NCBI RefSeq assembly: GCF_002025205.1
Contig: NZ_CP019947.1
Location: 1,619,501 to 1,683,500, forward strand
Length of the DNA: 64,000 nt
Direction: 5' to 3'
DNA from: Pseudomonas sp. CC6-YY-74
Lineage (GTDB): Bacteria; Pseudomonadota; Gammaproteobacteria; Pseudomonadales; Pseudomonadaceae
This document shows positions 1 through 8,553 of the stretch, in pieces. The notes beneath the pieces were generated by a model. That model was not told the DNA's origin. It did not search any database and saw only the letters and a program-made list of their open reading frames with translations. The number at the start of each line of letters is the position of its first letter. The stretch's first letter is position 1. The position numbers and the translations under genes were made by a program.

Positions 1-204
1 CCGACTGAGTATTTCGCGGCTGATTTCCTCCACACCTATATCCGCAACCCGCAGCACCTGCGGCGCTGGCCGCAAGGCCGGATGCCGGGATTCGCAGCGG
101 CGGTATTGAGCGATGCCGAACTGGCGCAGCTACTCGATTACCTGCGGCATATGGCCGGGCGCAAGGTGCCGAAGGGTAACGTGAAGGCTACTGCTCCTGG
201 TTAA
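1..204 (+). CDS. c-type cytochrome, C-terminal end (partial)
   Basis: The reading frame is open from the window edge to a TAA at 202-204. The 67 visible residues end a class I cytochrome c domain. RMPGF (residues 27-31) supplies the likely axial Met, and the following SDAELAQLLDYLRHM is the usual C-terminal helix. The CxxCH haem site would lie upstream, outside the window. It is probably a periplasmic or membrane-bound electron-transfer subunit, but the partner enzyme cannot be named from this fragment. No gene follows on the same strand. Confidence 0.7.
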   Translation, partial: PTEYFAADFLHTYIRNPQHLRRWPQGRMPGFAAAVLSDAELAQLLDYLRHMAGRKVPKGNVKATAPG

Positions 205-310
205 AAGCACAACAGCCGATGCCGGCGGTGGGCACGACGCCCCCACCCGAGCAAATGAAACACCAGCCCATGCGCCAGGATTACGTTCTGCGCAGCAAAT
301 CTGCCAGCGG

Positions 311-947
311 CTACTCCCAGTAATCGCCTGGCGCTTCCGCTAGTTGGCCGAGCCGTGTGCTCAGGCTGCCGCAGCACTGCTGACGAATTTCTTCGAAATA
401 GGCATCGCCTTCACGGACGCGCAAACCGCTCGGCACCTCAAAGCTGTCCGCTTGGTAGACCCGCAAATTCAGCGGCATACCGACCGACCGGTTGCTGCGG
501 ATGGTCGAGTTGAAGCAAATCAAGGCACAACGCAGCGCCAGCTGCAGAGGCGTTGGGTAACTCAGTGCGCGGTCGAGGATCGGCTTGCCGTATTTGCTTT
601 CGCCAGCCTGGAAGTACGAGGTGTCCTCGGTAGAGGCGATGAAGTTAGGTTGTACAGCGCCGGGGACTTCACCGTGGATCTGCCCACCGAGCAAAATCGA
701 GCAGCCCAGTTCGATGCCCTGAGTCAGGGTGGCGCCGCCATCGTGGGCCAGCACTTCGCGCAGGGTATCGCCCACCAAGGTCGCAGCGGAAAACAGGTTC
801 GATACATTGTGCAAATCTTCGCCGCCCCTCCAGACGATGGCGCAGCAGGCTGATCACCGACTGCGAAGTGGCCAGGTTGCCGGCGTTTTGCAGGACGATC
901 AAACGCTCGCCGGGCGTCACGCACTGCCATGCGGCAGTGCCGTGCAT
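311..947 (-). pseudogene. Anbu-type (proteasome-like) peptidase, decayed
   Basis: Two reading frames together give most of an Anbu/HslV-like peptidase (COG3484). The upstream piece holds VTPGERLIVLQNAGNLATSQ. The downstream piece (814 to 311) continues from HNVSNLFSAATLVGDTLREV to the family-type C-terminus. The frame changes near a CCCC run at 825-828. The first ~35 residues of the family, which carry the N-terminal Thr nucleophile, are replaced by unrelated sequence that begins directly after the amidotransferase stop codon. The product would therefore be inactive even if the frameshift were a sequencing error. The usual Anbu companions (transglutaminase, alpha-E, ATP-grasp genes) are not nearby. 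Confidence 0.75.
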
Positions 948-948
948 C

Positions 949-1656
949 TCAAGCCAACGCCAGCTTCAACCAATGCCGATAGAAACCTTCGGCCACCTGA
1001 TTGAGGGCGGCTATTTTGCCCGGCAAATCATCGAGCATCTGCGCCTGGCTTTGCTGGCTGGGCTGATGCTCATCGAGCAGATGCAGCCAGTCGCCGAGCC
1101 ATTGCCGCACCAACGCCTCGGTCATTTCCGGGTGCCCCTGCATAGCGAAGATCTTCTCACCCCAGCTGAACGCCTGATTGTCACACCAGGGGCTACTCAA
1201 CAACGGCTGGGCGCCCTGCGGCAGGCCGAAGGTGTCACCGTGCCACTGGAAGACCGGAAACTGCTGCGGCACATGGGCCAACCAGGGACTCGCTGCGGCC
1301 CCGTGTACCTGCTCGAGCAACTGCCAGCCGCTCTCGGTGTATGGCATACGGCTGATTTCGGCGCCCAACGCCTTGGCCAGCAACTGACCACCCAGGCAGT
1401 GGCCGATCAGGGGAATATCGCGCCGGATGAAATGCTGCAGCGCCGCTATTTCGCTAGCCAGCCAGGGCAAGGGGTCGTTGACGCTCATGGGTCCACCCAT
1501 GATCGCCACGGCCTTGGGGCGATCCAGGTCAATGCCTTCCAGTTCGCCAAGATCGACCCGTAGCGTATGAAAATCCAGCCGCGCCTCATCCAGCACCTTG
1601 GCTAAATGGCCCGGCGGACAATAATCGATGTGGGTCAGAATCAGGATATCGCTCAT
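949..1656 (-). CDS. type 1 glutamine amidotransferase (GMP synthase-like)
   Basis: The class I glutaminase fold is clear from IMGGPMSVND, the nucleophile elbow GHCLGGQLLAKALG, and a C-terminal QGHPE that supplies the catalytic His and Glu. The ~235-residue length fits stand-alone GATase1 proteins, which hydrolyse glutamine or related gamma-glutamyl amides in the cytoplasm. The true substrate is unknown. The start is the ATG at 1656, because GGAGG lies six bases upstream; the frame is open further upstream but has no comparable ribosome site. Its 3' end abuts the truncated Anbu gene, which suggests a deletion joined the two. Confidence 0.85.
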   Translation of the reverse strand: MSDILILTHIDYCPPGHLAKVLDEARLDFHTLRVDLGELEGIDLDRPKAVAIMGGPMSVNDPLPWLASEIAALQHFIRRDIPLIGHCLGGQLLAKALGAEISRMPYTESGWQLLEQVHGAAASPWLAHVPQQFPVFQWHGDTFGLPQGAQPLLSSPWCDNQAFSWGEKIFAMQGHPEMTEALVRQWLGDWLHLLDEHQPSQQSQAQMLDDLPGKIAALNQVAEGFYRHWLKLALA

Positions 1657-1779
1657 TAACAGCCTCCGCCGCCAAGTCTGCAGCAAAGCGGCTGCTCGGG
1701 TCGAGAGGCCAATAGCGAAAGATAGGCGCATCGGCCAGTCAGGAACCGGCCGATGCTCATGGCGGAAGCTAACTGGCTA

Positions 1780-2121
1780 TCAAGGTTGCAGGCCTTTGAC
1801 CTCCTGCGTCACACCCCAACCGTCCAGCTTGCCGCCAAGCGGGGCCACGACCGACTCCAGGTCATGTTCGAAGTCGCCAATGCCGTGGTAGGTCGCATAC
1901 ATCACTTTGCTCACTTGCAGGTGCCAGGCGCCGTCATCACGCTCGGTGACCAAGGCATGCAAGGACTCACCACGAAAGTTTCTGGTCGCCATGCGAGCCC
2001 GCTCCTCATCCGGGAAAATGGCGTAGAACTCGATGGGATGGAAGCTGGTGAAGTCGAAACCACCTTCTTTCATCCGCCGCAAAACTCCGTTACTGACATC
2101 ATCGTGCAAGGCTGTGCTCAT
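1780..2121 (-). CDS. rraB: RraB-family regulator of ribonuclease E
   Basis: A 113-residue acidic protein matching the RraB/DUF695 family: FHPIEFYAIFPDEERA near the N-terminus, then a second half built around HLQVSKVMYATYHGIGDFE. RraB proteins bind RNase E in E. coli and change which transcripts it cuts. That role is inferred here from family membership only. The gene appears monocistronic. GGAGATCACTTC lies upstream of the ATG and contains a usable GGAG. Confidence 0.8.
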   Translation of the reverse strand: MSTALHDDVSNGVLRRMKEGGFDFTSFHPIEFYAIFPDEERARMATRNFRGESLHALVTERDDGAWHLQVSKVMYATYHGIGDFEHDLESVVAPLGGKLDGWGVTQEVKGLQP

Positions 2122-2468
2122 GAAGTGATCTCCTCAGCGATGGAAGGATTAACTGCTTTCCCATTGCAACCGCCATAACCGCGACGGTGTTGCGACACCT
2201 GTAACCATGCCGCCCGAGATTCAAGCAAGGAGCTGCTTGATGTGTCATAAGCCAGACCTGAAGACAGGGCTGGTCGACGATGCGCCATTCAGAGCGAATA
2301 GCGCGAAGCTGTCGCTTGCAGAGTAGCGCGAAGCAGAAAGATTTGCAGGACCAAATGACAACTTGTGACAAAACCGGCGACCGCCAACAGGTTGCCGGGT
2401 TTTGCGGTCATCGGCGCAGCATTGCAAGCGCATCCCGGATTCAGGCTGGCTACGGGCTGTGCGGAGCA
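2122..2468. other. intergenic stretch without a supported gene
   Basis: These 347 bases hold the rraB upstream region on the right side of that gene, then sequence with only short overlapping frames that lack ribosome sites and family motifs. The right half may be decayed coding DNA continuing past the SDR fragment at 2469-2633, but nothing recognisable can be read in it. Confidence 0.4.
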
Positions 2469-2633
2469 TCACGCTGCGCTGTGCCATGACGAGCCAGCCT
2501 CGGCGAGGTCTTCGGCCTTGAGCCTGACGCCCAGACATTTGAGGACCGCCACGACCAAACGCTGGCCGCTCAGCATGGCCGTGTTGACGTAAGGCGGCAT
2601 CAATACGATGCCGGCAAGCAGGGTGTTGTTCAT
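2469..2633 (-). pseudogene. short-chain dehydrogenase C-terminal remnant
   Basis: A 54-codon frame begins with the ATG immediately after the TGA of the esterase gene (TGAATG). PPYVNTAMLSGQ resembles the segment that follows the catalytic YxxxK in SDR enzymes, and RLKAEDLAEAGSSWHSAA resembles the C-terminal 'peDvAeavw.A' helix. The Rossmann and catalytic parts are absent, so this looks like the tail of an SDR gene once cotranscribed with the esterase. It could still be translated by coupling. The SDR assignment is pattern-based and moderate. Confidence 0.4.
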
Positions 2634-3563
2634 TCAGCAGCCTCGTTCCCGCAAGAAGTGTACGACCTGATCGAGGGCGAAATCCGCCGCATTGAGCAGG
2701 CCGGCGTGGGCCTGGAACACATGCCACAGCCCCGGGTAACGCTCCAGACGCACGCTCACCCCCGCCGCCTCAGCCTGTTCGGCGAAGCGCAGGCTGTCAT
2801 TGAGCAACAATTCATCCTCACCTACCTGAATCAACAGCGGCGCCAGGCCGACCAGGTCGGCGAACAGCGGCGACAGTCCCGGATCGTTGCGCGGGATATG
2901 CGCCGGACAATACAAACCGATCGCCTGCTCGATCCACTCGGGATGGAGCAACGGGTCACCCGCCGCCGGGCTGTGCAACTGCTGGCAGGTGTAGTCGGTG
3001 ACCGGCGAAAAGCACACCAGCGCCGCCGGCTGAGCCTGCCCCAGATCGCGCAGATGCAGGCTGGTAATCAGACTCAGGTTGCCGCCCGCGGAATCGCCGC
3101 CGATGACGATCTGCTCGGCGGTGTACCCGGCCGCCAACAGCGCCTGATAGGCCGCCAGCGCATCGTCACGTGCCGCCGGATACGGAAACTCCGGGGCCAG
3201 GCGGTAATCCAGAGCACACACCTCGATCTGGCCACGCTTGGCCAGACTGGTGCAAATCGCTCTATGGGTATGCGGCCCGCCGATCAGGTAGGCGCCACCA
3301 TGCAGATACAGCAACACGCAGCCATTGGCCTGCAGCGGACGATGCCACTCGCAGGGCCGTCCGCCGAGGGTTGCAACGCTGCGTTTGACCCCAGGCTGCG
3401 GCGGACTTGCTGCCGTCAGCAGGCTAAGCAGCGCACGCTGCCCGGCAATCGGCATCGGCGGGCGCACCAGGCCACGGAACAGAACCCGCAGCGCGCCACG
3501 CAGCAGGCGGCGCAAAACGGCTTGGTCGGCGGCGGGCGCGGTGAACTCAGCGGCTGCATTCAT
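2634..3563 (-). CDS. alpha/beta hydrolase, hormone-sensitive lipase family
   Basis: A 309-residue esterase of the HSL (family IV) type. The oxyanion-hole motif HGGAY is at about residues 89-93, the nucleophile elbow GDSAGG at about 155-160, the acid in VGEDELLLND and the catalytic His in PGLWHVFQ. No signal peptide is seen, so it should be cytoplasmic. Such enzymes hydrolyse short-chain acyl esters; the natural substrate is unknown. The stop codon abuts the ATG of the SDR remnant, showing the two once formed an operon. Confidence 0.88.
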   Translation of the reverse strand: MNAAAEFTAPAADQAVLRRLLRGALRVLFRGLVRPPMPIAGQRALLSLLTAASPPQPGVKRSVATLGGRPCEWHRPLQANGCVLLYLHGGAYLIGGPHTHRAICTSLAKRGQIEVCALDYRLAPEFPYPAARDDALAAYQALLAAGYTAEQIVIGGDSAGGNLSLITSLHLRDLGQAQPAALVCFSPVTDYTCQQLHSPAAGDPLLHPEWIEQAIGLYCPAHIPRNDPGLSPLFADLVGLAPLLIQVGEDELLLNDSLRFAEQAEAAGVSVRLERYPGLWHVFQAHAGLLNAADFALDQVVHFLRERGC

Positions 3564-3609
3564 AGGCGGTCAACTCCGGGGCGTGGGTCAGGCGACGACA
3601 GGTGAAGGT

Positions 3610-3703
3610 CTAGCCGCCTGTCGGACTTAGCACTGTGCTACTGCGCAAAAGCCGGGCTGCCGGACTTTACCTCGCTGAACGGTCAAGTCCGACAGGCTGC
3701 TAG
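3610..3703. repeat. 94-bp element with 19-bp terminal inverted repeats (MITE-like)
   Basis: The left end CTAGCCGCCTGTCGGACTT (3610-3628) and the right end AAGTCCGACAGGCTGCTAG (3685-3703) are inverted copies that match at 18 of 19 positions. A partial internal copy, GCCGGACTT, lies near 3658. The element sits between the esterase and SDR promoters and has no coding capacity. No clear target-site duplication is visible. A folded intergenic repeat of REP/BIME type is the alternative. Confidence 0.55.
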
Positions 3704-3905
3704 CGGTCTTGTCGCACTTATACACGCCGAAGATGCCGACCTATACAGGCAACAGATTCTGTTGGTAGACAGGCGAACTCCAGGCTAGATATCCATGCTC
3801 TCTGACGAGCGACTGCTTACCGACAGCGCCTGAGCGAAAACACCCGTGCGTCGTTTAAAACGGCGCACATAATTCCAGGAATTCAGGTGGGGTAGAAGAT
3901 TTTTT

Positions 3906-4790
3906 ATGCAAACGCTTATTGGCAAAACCGCATTCATCACCGGCGCCGCCGAAGGCATCGGTTTTCACATCGCCCGCACGTTTGCGCAGCAGGGCATGAA
4001 CGTGATGCTGGCGGACATAGACGCCGTTATGCTGGAGCAGGCGCGGAAAACGCTGAAAGATGAGGGCCATAGTGTGGCCGCCGTTGTCTGCGATGTGGCG
4101 CAACGCGATGCGCTGGAAGCAGCGGCCAAGGCTACCCTGGAATGTTTCGGCAAGGTACATGTGCTGGTGAACAATGCCGGCGTATCGGTGGCGGGGCCGC
4201 AGGATCGGATTTCGGAAAACAACTGGCGCTGGATTATCGATGTAAACCTGATGGGCGTGGTTTACGGCGCACAGGTTTTTGTTCCGCTGATCAAGGAGCA
4301 CGGTGAAGGTGGCCATGTGATCAATGTGGCGTCGGTGGCTGGAACGCTCGGCATACCCTTTGCCGGTCCTTATTGTGCGACTAAAGCGGCGGTGGTATCG
4401 CTCTCGGAGAGTTGGCAAGGGGAGCTCAAATCCGCCGACATTGGCGTTTCAGTGCTCTGCCCGGCGTTTGCCCAGTCCCGTATTTATTGCAGTGAGCGTA
4501 ACCGTCAGGCGGAATACGGCGGTGTTCCTGGGCTTAATGCAAAGCCGAGCCCTCGCACCCTGGAGGTCGCGGCCAAGGCGAAAGAAGCGGTAACCACGGG
4601 TATCGAGACGTTTATCGTGGCCGATCGGTTGCTCGAAGCGGTGTTGAATAACGAACTGTATGTGTTTACCCACCCCCACTACCGGCCGGTGGTGGAAGGC
4701 CGCGGCCAGCAATTGAGCCTGGCCTTTGATGCCGCCGATGCCAGCCCGGCATTGCAATCTGTGGAACCGGGTGAAATTACTTCACTGTAA
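3906..4790 (+). CDS. SDR-family NAD(P)-dependent oxidoreductase
   Basis: A classical short-chain dehydrogenase of 294 residues, slightly longer than the usual 250. The nucleotide-binding motif TGAAEGIG is at 14-21, NNAG at about 90, the catalytic Ser lies in NVASVAG, and the Tyr/Lys pair is YCATK. A 40-residue C-terminal extension follows the fold. The N-terminal FITGAAEGIGFH and CDVAQRD suggest NAD(P) binding without settling which cofactor. Substrate unknown. An ORF-like stretch follows directly after an AAGGAG, hinting at a lost second cistron. Confidence 0.87.
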   Translation: MQTLIGKTAFITGAAEGIGFHIARTFAQQGMNVMLADIDAVMLEQARKTLKDEGHSVAAVVCDVAQRDALEAAAKATLECFGKVHVLVNNAGVSVAGPQDRISENNWRWIIDVNLMGVVYGAQVFVPLIKEHGEGGHVINVASVAGTLGIPFAGPYCATKAAVVSLSESWQGELKSADIGVSVLCPAFAQSRIYCSERNRQAEYGGVPGLNAKPSPRTLEVAAKAKEAVTTGIETFIVADRLLEAVLNNELYVFTHPHYRPVVEGRGQQLSLAFDAADASPALQSVEPGEITSL

Positions 4791-4808
4791 ATACTGCTAA
4801 AGGAGCAT

Positions 4809-5021
4809 TCGAGGATCTCGGTTTACCTGACAAGTGGGGACTGGCCGAACTATTACGCCAAGTCCTCCGCAGCGCAGGGTGCGACACCCGAGATTGAGTA
4901 CGCCGCTCTTGCTGATCAGGCCGATAAAGCGGCCGTTCGATCGCCACCCGGCCTTCAGCGCAAGTCTGCTCACGGCAGCAGCGCAAGGCCGCGCAGGCGA
5001 GGATGGCCGCCGGTGACTTGA
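4809..5021 (+). other. ORF-like stretch without a start codon (possible gene remnant)
   Basis: Four to nine bases after an AAGGAG that follows the SDR stop codon, one frame reads ISVYLTSGDWPNYYAKSSAA and then EIEYAALADQADKAA before turning into low-quality Arg/Pro/Ser-rich sequence and a TGA at 5019-5021. The first third has normal protein composition but no ATG, GTG or TTG in the right place. It may be the beginning of a former second cistron. No family was recognised. The rest of 5022-5183 shows no supported gene. Confidence 0.2.
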
Positions 5022-5183
5022 GGGAATCGGCATGTGCTATACATCGAGAGTAGGAAAAAGCAGCGAGGAACGCGCAGTGCCTATACCCAGCACGGATATC
5101 CATGCCGCCCATCAGGCTCGTTGACCGATTCGATTTCAGCCGTGCGGATCTGTCAGAGGCCTTCAACCATAGAGGTTGATCTC

Positions 5184-5453
5184 ATGACTACGATGCAATG
5201 CACCCACCGCGACCACATCATTAGCTCTGACGTTGTCGAACACCCGGGCATTCCGACACCCTGGGCTGGCGGCTGCCATATCACCACTCCGGACGGGCGC
5301 ATCACCAGACGGCTACCGCTGCCCTTCGACCAGGCCTTTTTCGCCGAGCTGGAAAGTGCCCAGCGTGCATCCATAGCGCACGGCAAATGGTTGGTTGACC
5401 AATGCCTGGATCAAGGCGTGGCACTCTTCGACAAACCTGCCGCCACGGCCTGA
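5184..5453 (+). CDS. small conserved-looking hypothetical protein
   Basis: An 89-residue protein starting at the ATG at 5184, chosen because AGAGG precedes it by about eight bases. Longer in-frame starts have no ribosome site. It has a Cys/His-containing N-terminus (MQCTHRDHIIS), a central GGCHITTPDGR segment, and a helical C-terminal half with AELESAQRASIAHGKWLVDQ. No transmembrane segment or signal peptide is present. I do not recognise the family. It is convergent with the TrhA gene. Confidence 0.5.
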   Translation: MTTMQCTHRDHIISSDVVEHPGIPTPWAGGCHITTPDGRITRRLPLPFDQAFFAELESAQRASIAHGKWLVDQCLDQGVALFDKPAATA

Positions 5454-5522
5454 TAACCTTGATCGACGGGTATAGCTGGCGACGCGAACAACCGCGGGCA
5501 CTCTCGTTGCTCGCGCGGTGAG

Positions 5523-6140
5523 TCAGAGGACGTAGAACAGGATCGCGATAAAGTGCAGCAAGCTGCCAGCCATAACGAACAGGTGCCAGATGCCATGCCA
5601 ATGACGAAAGCGGCTGTCGTAGGCGAAAAAAATAATCCCGACCGTGTAGCAAACGCCACCCGCCGCCAACCAGGCGAAGCCCGCAGTGCCCAGGGTGGCG
5701 AGTAGCGGCTGGACCGCCACCAGGACGATCCAGCCCATCACTGCATAGATCACGATCGACAACACCCGTGCCTCGGAGCGTGGCTTGATCTCCTGCAGCA
5801 TGCCAATCAGCGCCAGCAGCCAGACCACCGCGAACAGCGACCAGCCCCATGGGCCGCGCAAGGTCACCAGACAGAACGGCGTGTAGCTGCCGGCGATCAG
5901 CAGGTAGATCGACAGGTGATCGAGCTTGCGCATGATCACCTTCGCCCGCCCCTGCACGCTGTGATAGATGGTCGAAACGCTGTAGAGCAGCAGCAAAGTG
6001 ACGCCGTAGATGGCGACACTGACGATCTTCATCGGCTCGCCATCCAGGCTCGCCAGCACCAGCAGCCAGAGCGCCCCGATGCACGCCAGCACGGCACCGA
6101 CCAGGTGAGTCCAGGCGTTGAATCTTTCCCCGTGATACAT
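5523..6140 (-). CDS. trhA: TrhA / hemolysin III family membrane protein
   Basis: A 205-residue, seven-helix integral membrane protein of the PAQR/hemolysin III superfamily. The metal-site signature is complete: STIYHS in helix 2, the KLDHLSIYLLIAGSYTPF block in helix 3, and the C-terminal HWHGIWHLFVMAGSLLHF. E. coli TrhA (YqfA) is linked to membrane-energetics homeostasis, and the 'hemolysin' name is historical. Solitary gene on the minus strand. Confidence 0.88.
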   Translation of the reverse strand: MYHGERFNAWTHLVGAVLACIGALWLLVLASLDGEPMKIVSVAIYGVTLLLLYSVSTIYHSVQGRAKVIMRKLDHLSIYLLIAGSYTPFCLVTLRGPWGWSLFAVVWLLALIGMLQEIKPRSEARVLSIVIYAVMGWIVLVAVQPLLATLGTAGFAWLAAGGVCYTVGIIFFAYDSRFRHWHGIWHLFVMAGSLLHFIAILFYVL

Positions 6141-6472
6141 GTGTCAGCAACCTCGATCTAGCACGCAGGCCCCAGCGTCCCAGTGCTTATCGCTTAATGC
6201 GCTGGTCACTGTAAACGATGCTCTGCAAAGCATGGCACAGGCTCTGACCGATCCGGTAGCGGACTCAGCGATTGCCCGCGCTGCCAGACAGCTTACGGGG
6301 CACTCCGCCAGTCTAAGCATCGCCCGAGGTCGGGTCGTGAATCGTGGGCACTGACTGCTTTTGTGAGAGGGTCGAGGCGGCGCGATGCTCTTGCCATCGG
6401 AAGGTTTGCGAAGCGACAAAACAGCCGAAAAACAGCAGCTAATCCGGCGTTTTTGCAGTATCTACAGCCGCC
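6141..6472. other. intergenic region, no gene seen
   Basis: About 330 bases between the trhA start and the end of the sulfatase gene. It should contain the trhA promoter. Only short frames with no ribosome sites or recognisable motifs are present, and no strong hairpin was noticed. Confidence 0.45.
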
Positions 6473-8549
6473 TCACTGCCGCTCCGGCAGCCCATCCTCC
6501 ACACCAGCACTGTTATCCAGCAAGCTCTTGGTGGCCGTCTGCAGGAAAGCCTCGAGATTCTGCTGCAGTTCAGGATCGAGATCGCTGTGTACCCGCTCGG
6601 CGCTCGGCTCGGCCCCCAGGCGATAGTCATACAGCCGCGGCTCGAAGCCCTTGGGCTGAATCAGAATGCGCTTCGAGGTCACTAGGGCCACGGTCTGATC
6701 GCCGCCCGAGGGCTTGATCACGCCGATGCCCAGATCACCTTGGGGCAGATTGAGCAGGTCGCGCCCCAGCACTGGTGGCGCACCTCACCGCCCAGGCGGC
6801 CCATGATGGTCGGCACGATGTCGACCTGGGTGCCGACCGTATGGCTGACGGCGCCGAATTTATCCTGAATGCCCGGGCCGATCAGCAACAGCGGCACGTT
6901 AAAGCGAAACAGATCCATCTCGGTCAGCTGCTCGGTGCTGCCGAAACCATGATCGCCGACCACCACGAACAGGGTGTCCTTGAAATATGGCGCCTTGCGC
7001 GCCTTGTCGAAGAACTGACCGAGCGCCCAGTCGGCATAGCGCATGGCGGTGAGGTGTTCATCGGCCGAGCCGTGACCGGTCACCGGCTCGACCGGCAGGT
7101 TCTCCGGCAGCGCATAGGGGGTGTGGTTGGACAGGGTTTGCAGCAAGGCATAGAACGGTTTGCTGCCGAAGTTGTTGGCCAACTCGCTGGCCCTCGGTCG
7201 AACATGTCCTGGTCGGACACACCCCAGGTCGGGTCCATGAATACCGGATCGACGAAGTCCTCACGGCCGATGAAATTGCTCATGCCCTGGTTGCTGAAGA
7301 AACCCGACTGGTTGTCCCATTGGAAGTTGCCGTTGTAGACGTACAGGTTGTCGTAACCACGAGCGCCGAGCAGTTGCGGCAGGCCGGAGAACTTGTTCGC
7401 GCCTTCAGGGGTGCGCATCAGGTACTCGAAACTCGGCAGGTTGGGGAAGCAGGCCATGCTGGCAAACATGCCCTGGTGGGTATGGGTGCCGTTGGAGAAG
7501 AAGCGATCGAACAACAGGCCCTCTTGCGCCAGCTTGTCGAAGTGCGGCGTGATATTACCCGGGTAGCCCATGGCGCCGACGAAGTGGCCGGCAAAGCTTT
7601 CCATCAAAATCACCACCACATTGCGAATCGGTAAGGTGGCGTCGGCAGGCGGCGTGAAGTCACGGCGGATCGCCGCAGTGTCGGCATCGACCAGCTGATC
7701 GTACGGAGTCAGTAGCAGTTCGCGCACGGTTTCCTGGGCCTGCTGGTCGGTCATGGTCGACTGCCAGGCGTTATCACGGTGCGAGGAAAAACTGGCTTGG
7801 GCAGCCGAGATCAGGGTCAAGGTGCCATTCAGGCCGAGCTGATTGGCGAACATCGACTCGGTGGTATAGGCATCGCCCCAGCGCAGCGGCGGACCCGAGC
7901 TGATGTGGCCACGGGCCGCAATCACGGCCACCAGCAGGCAGACGCCGAAGGTAGCGATACGCCAATACCAGGCCGGCGCACCCGTTGCGGATGACGCCTT
8001 GGCCGCTGGCCGGCTGAGCAGGTCCAGGCGCTTGAACAGTTTGCTCAGCAACCAGGTCGCCACGGCCCAGGCCAGCAGATAGCGGCCGACCGGGAAGCCG
8101 TTCCAGAGCATGCTCAAGACAGTCTTGGGATCTTCCTGAAAGTACTGGAACACCAGGCTGTTGAGGCGTTGATGAAACTCGCGGTAGAAGTCCAGTTCGG
8201 ACAGACCGAGAAACAGGGTGATGCTGGCGAATACCGTCAACCAGAGGCGCTGCAAGCCTCGGGCAGCCATGGCGCGCACGCTGAGCAACGACAGCAGCAA
8301 CGGGATGCAGGCATAAACCACCACCCGCAGATCGAAACGCAGGCCGTTGAGAAAGGCTTCGGCAAAGCTAGCCGCCGGCGTCACGCCGATCAACTCGCGG
8401 TTGTAGACCAGCAGGGCGACACGCAGCAGGGCATACATCAACAGCAGCGCCATCGCACTCAAGAGGGTGAAGGCCAGGTGACTTTTCAGGGTCGGACGCG
8501 TGGGATGAGATGCACACGCGGGATGATTGAGGGCCGGAGTGGAGACCAT
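6473..8549 (-). pseudogene. LTA-synthase-like sulfatase, two frameshifts
   Basis: Three consecutive frames reconstruct one ~692-residue protein. Five or so N-terminal membrane helices are followed by an extracytoplasmic sulfatase domain with VVVILMESFAGHF, SNGTHTHQGMFASM (Thr nucleophile region) and FVVVGDHGFGSTEQ. The family (LtaS/OpgB-like) transfers phosphoglycerol or phosphoethanolamine to envelope glycans. Frame breaks lie near 7186 (extra GG or one missing base) and at CCCC 6764-6767 (one base short of the expected run). Restoring both gives exactly 693 codons. If these are sequencing errors the gene is intact. It starts four bases after the beta-propeller gene, so the two form an operon. 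Confidence 0.8.
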
Positions 8550-8553
8550 AGGT

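Noticed and set aside
5102..5179. A 25-codon frame starting MPPIRLVDRFDF ahead of the 89-residue hypothetical gene
   Set aside because: No ribosome site, no recognisable family and very short; kept out of the gene list.
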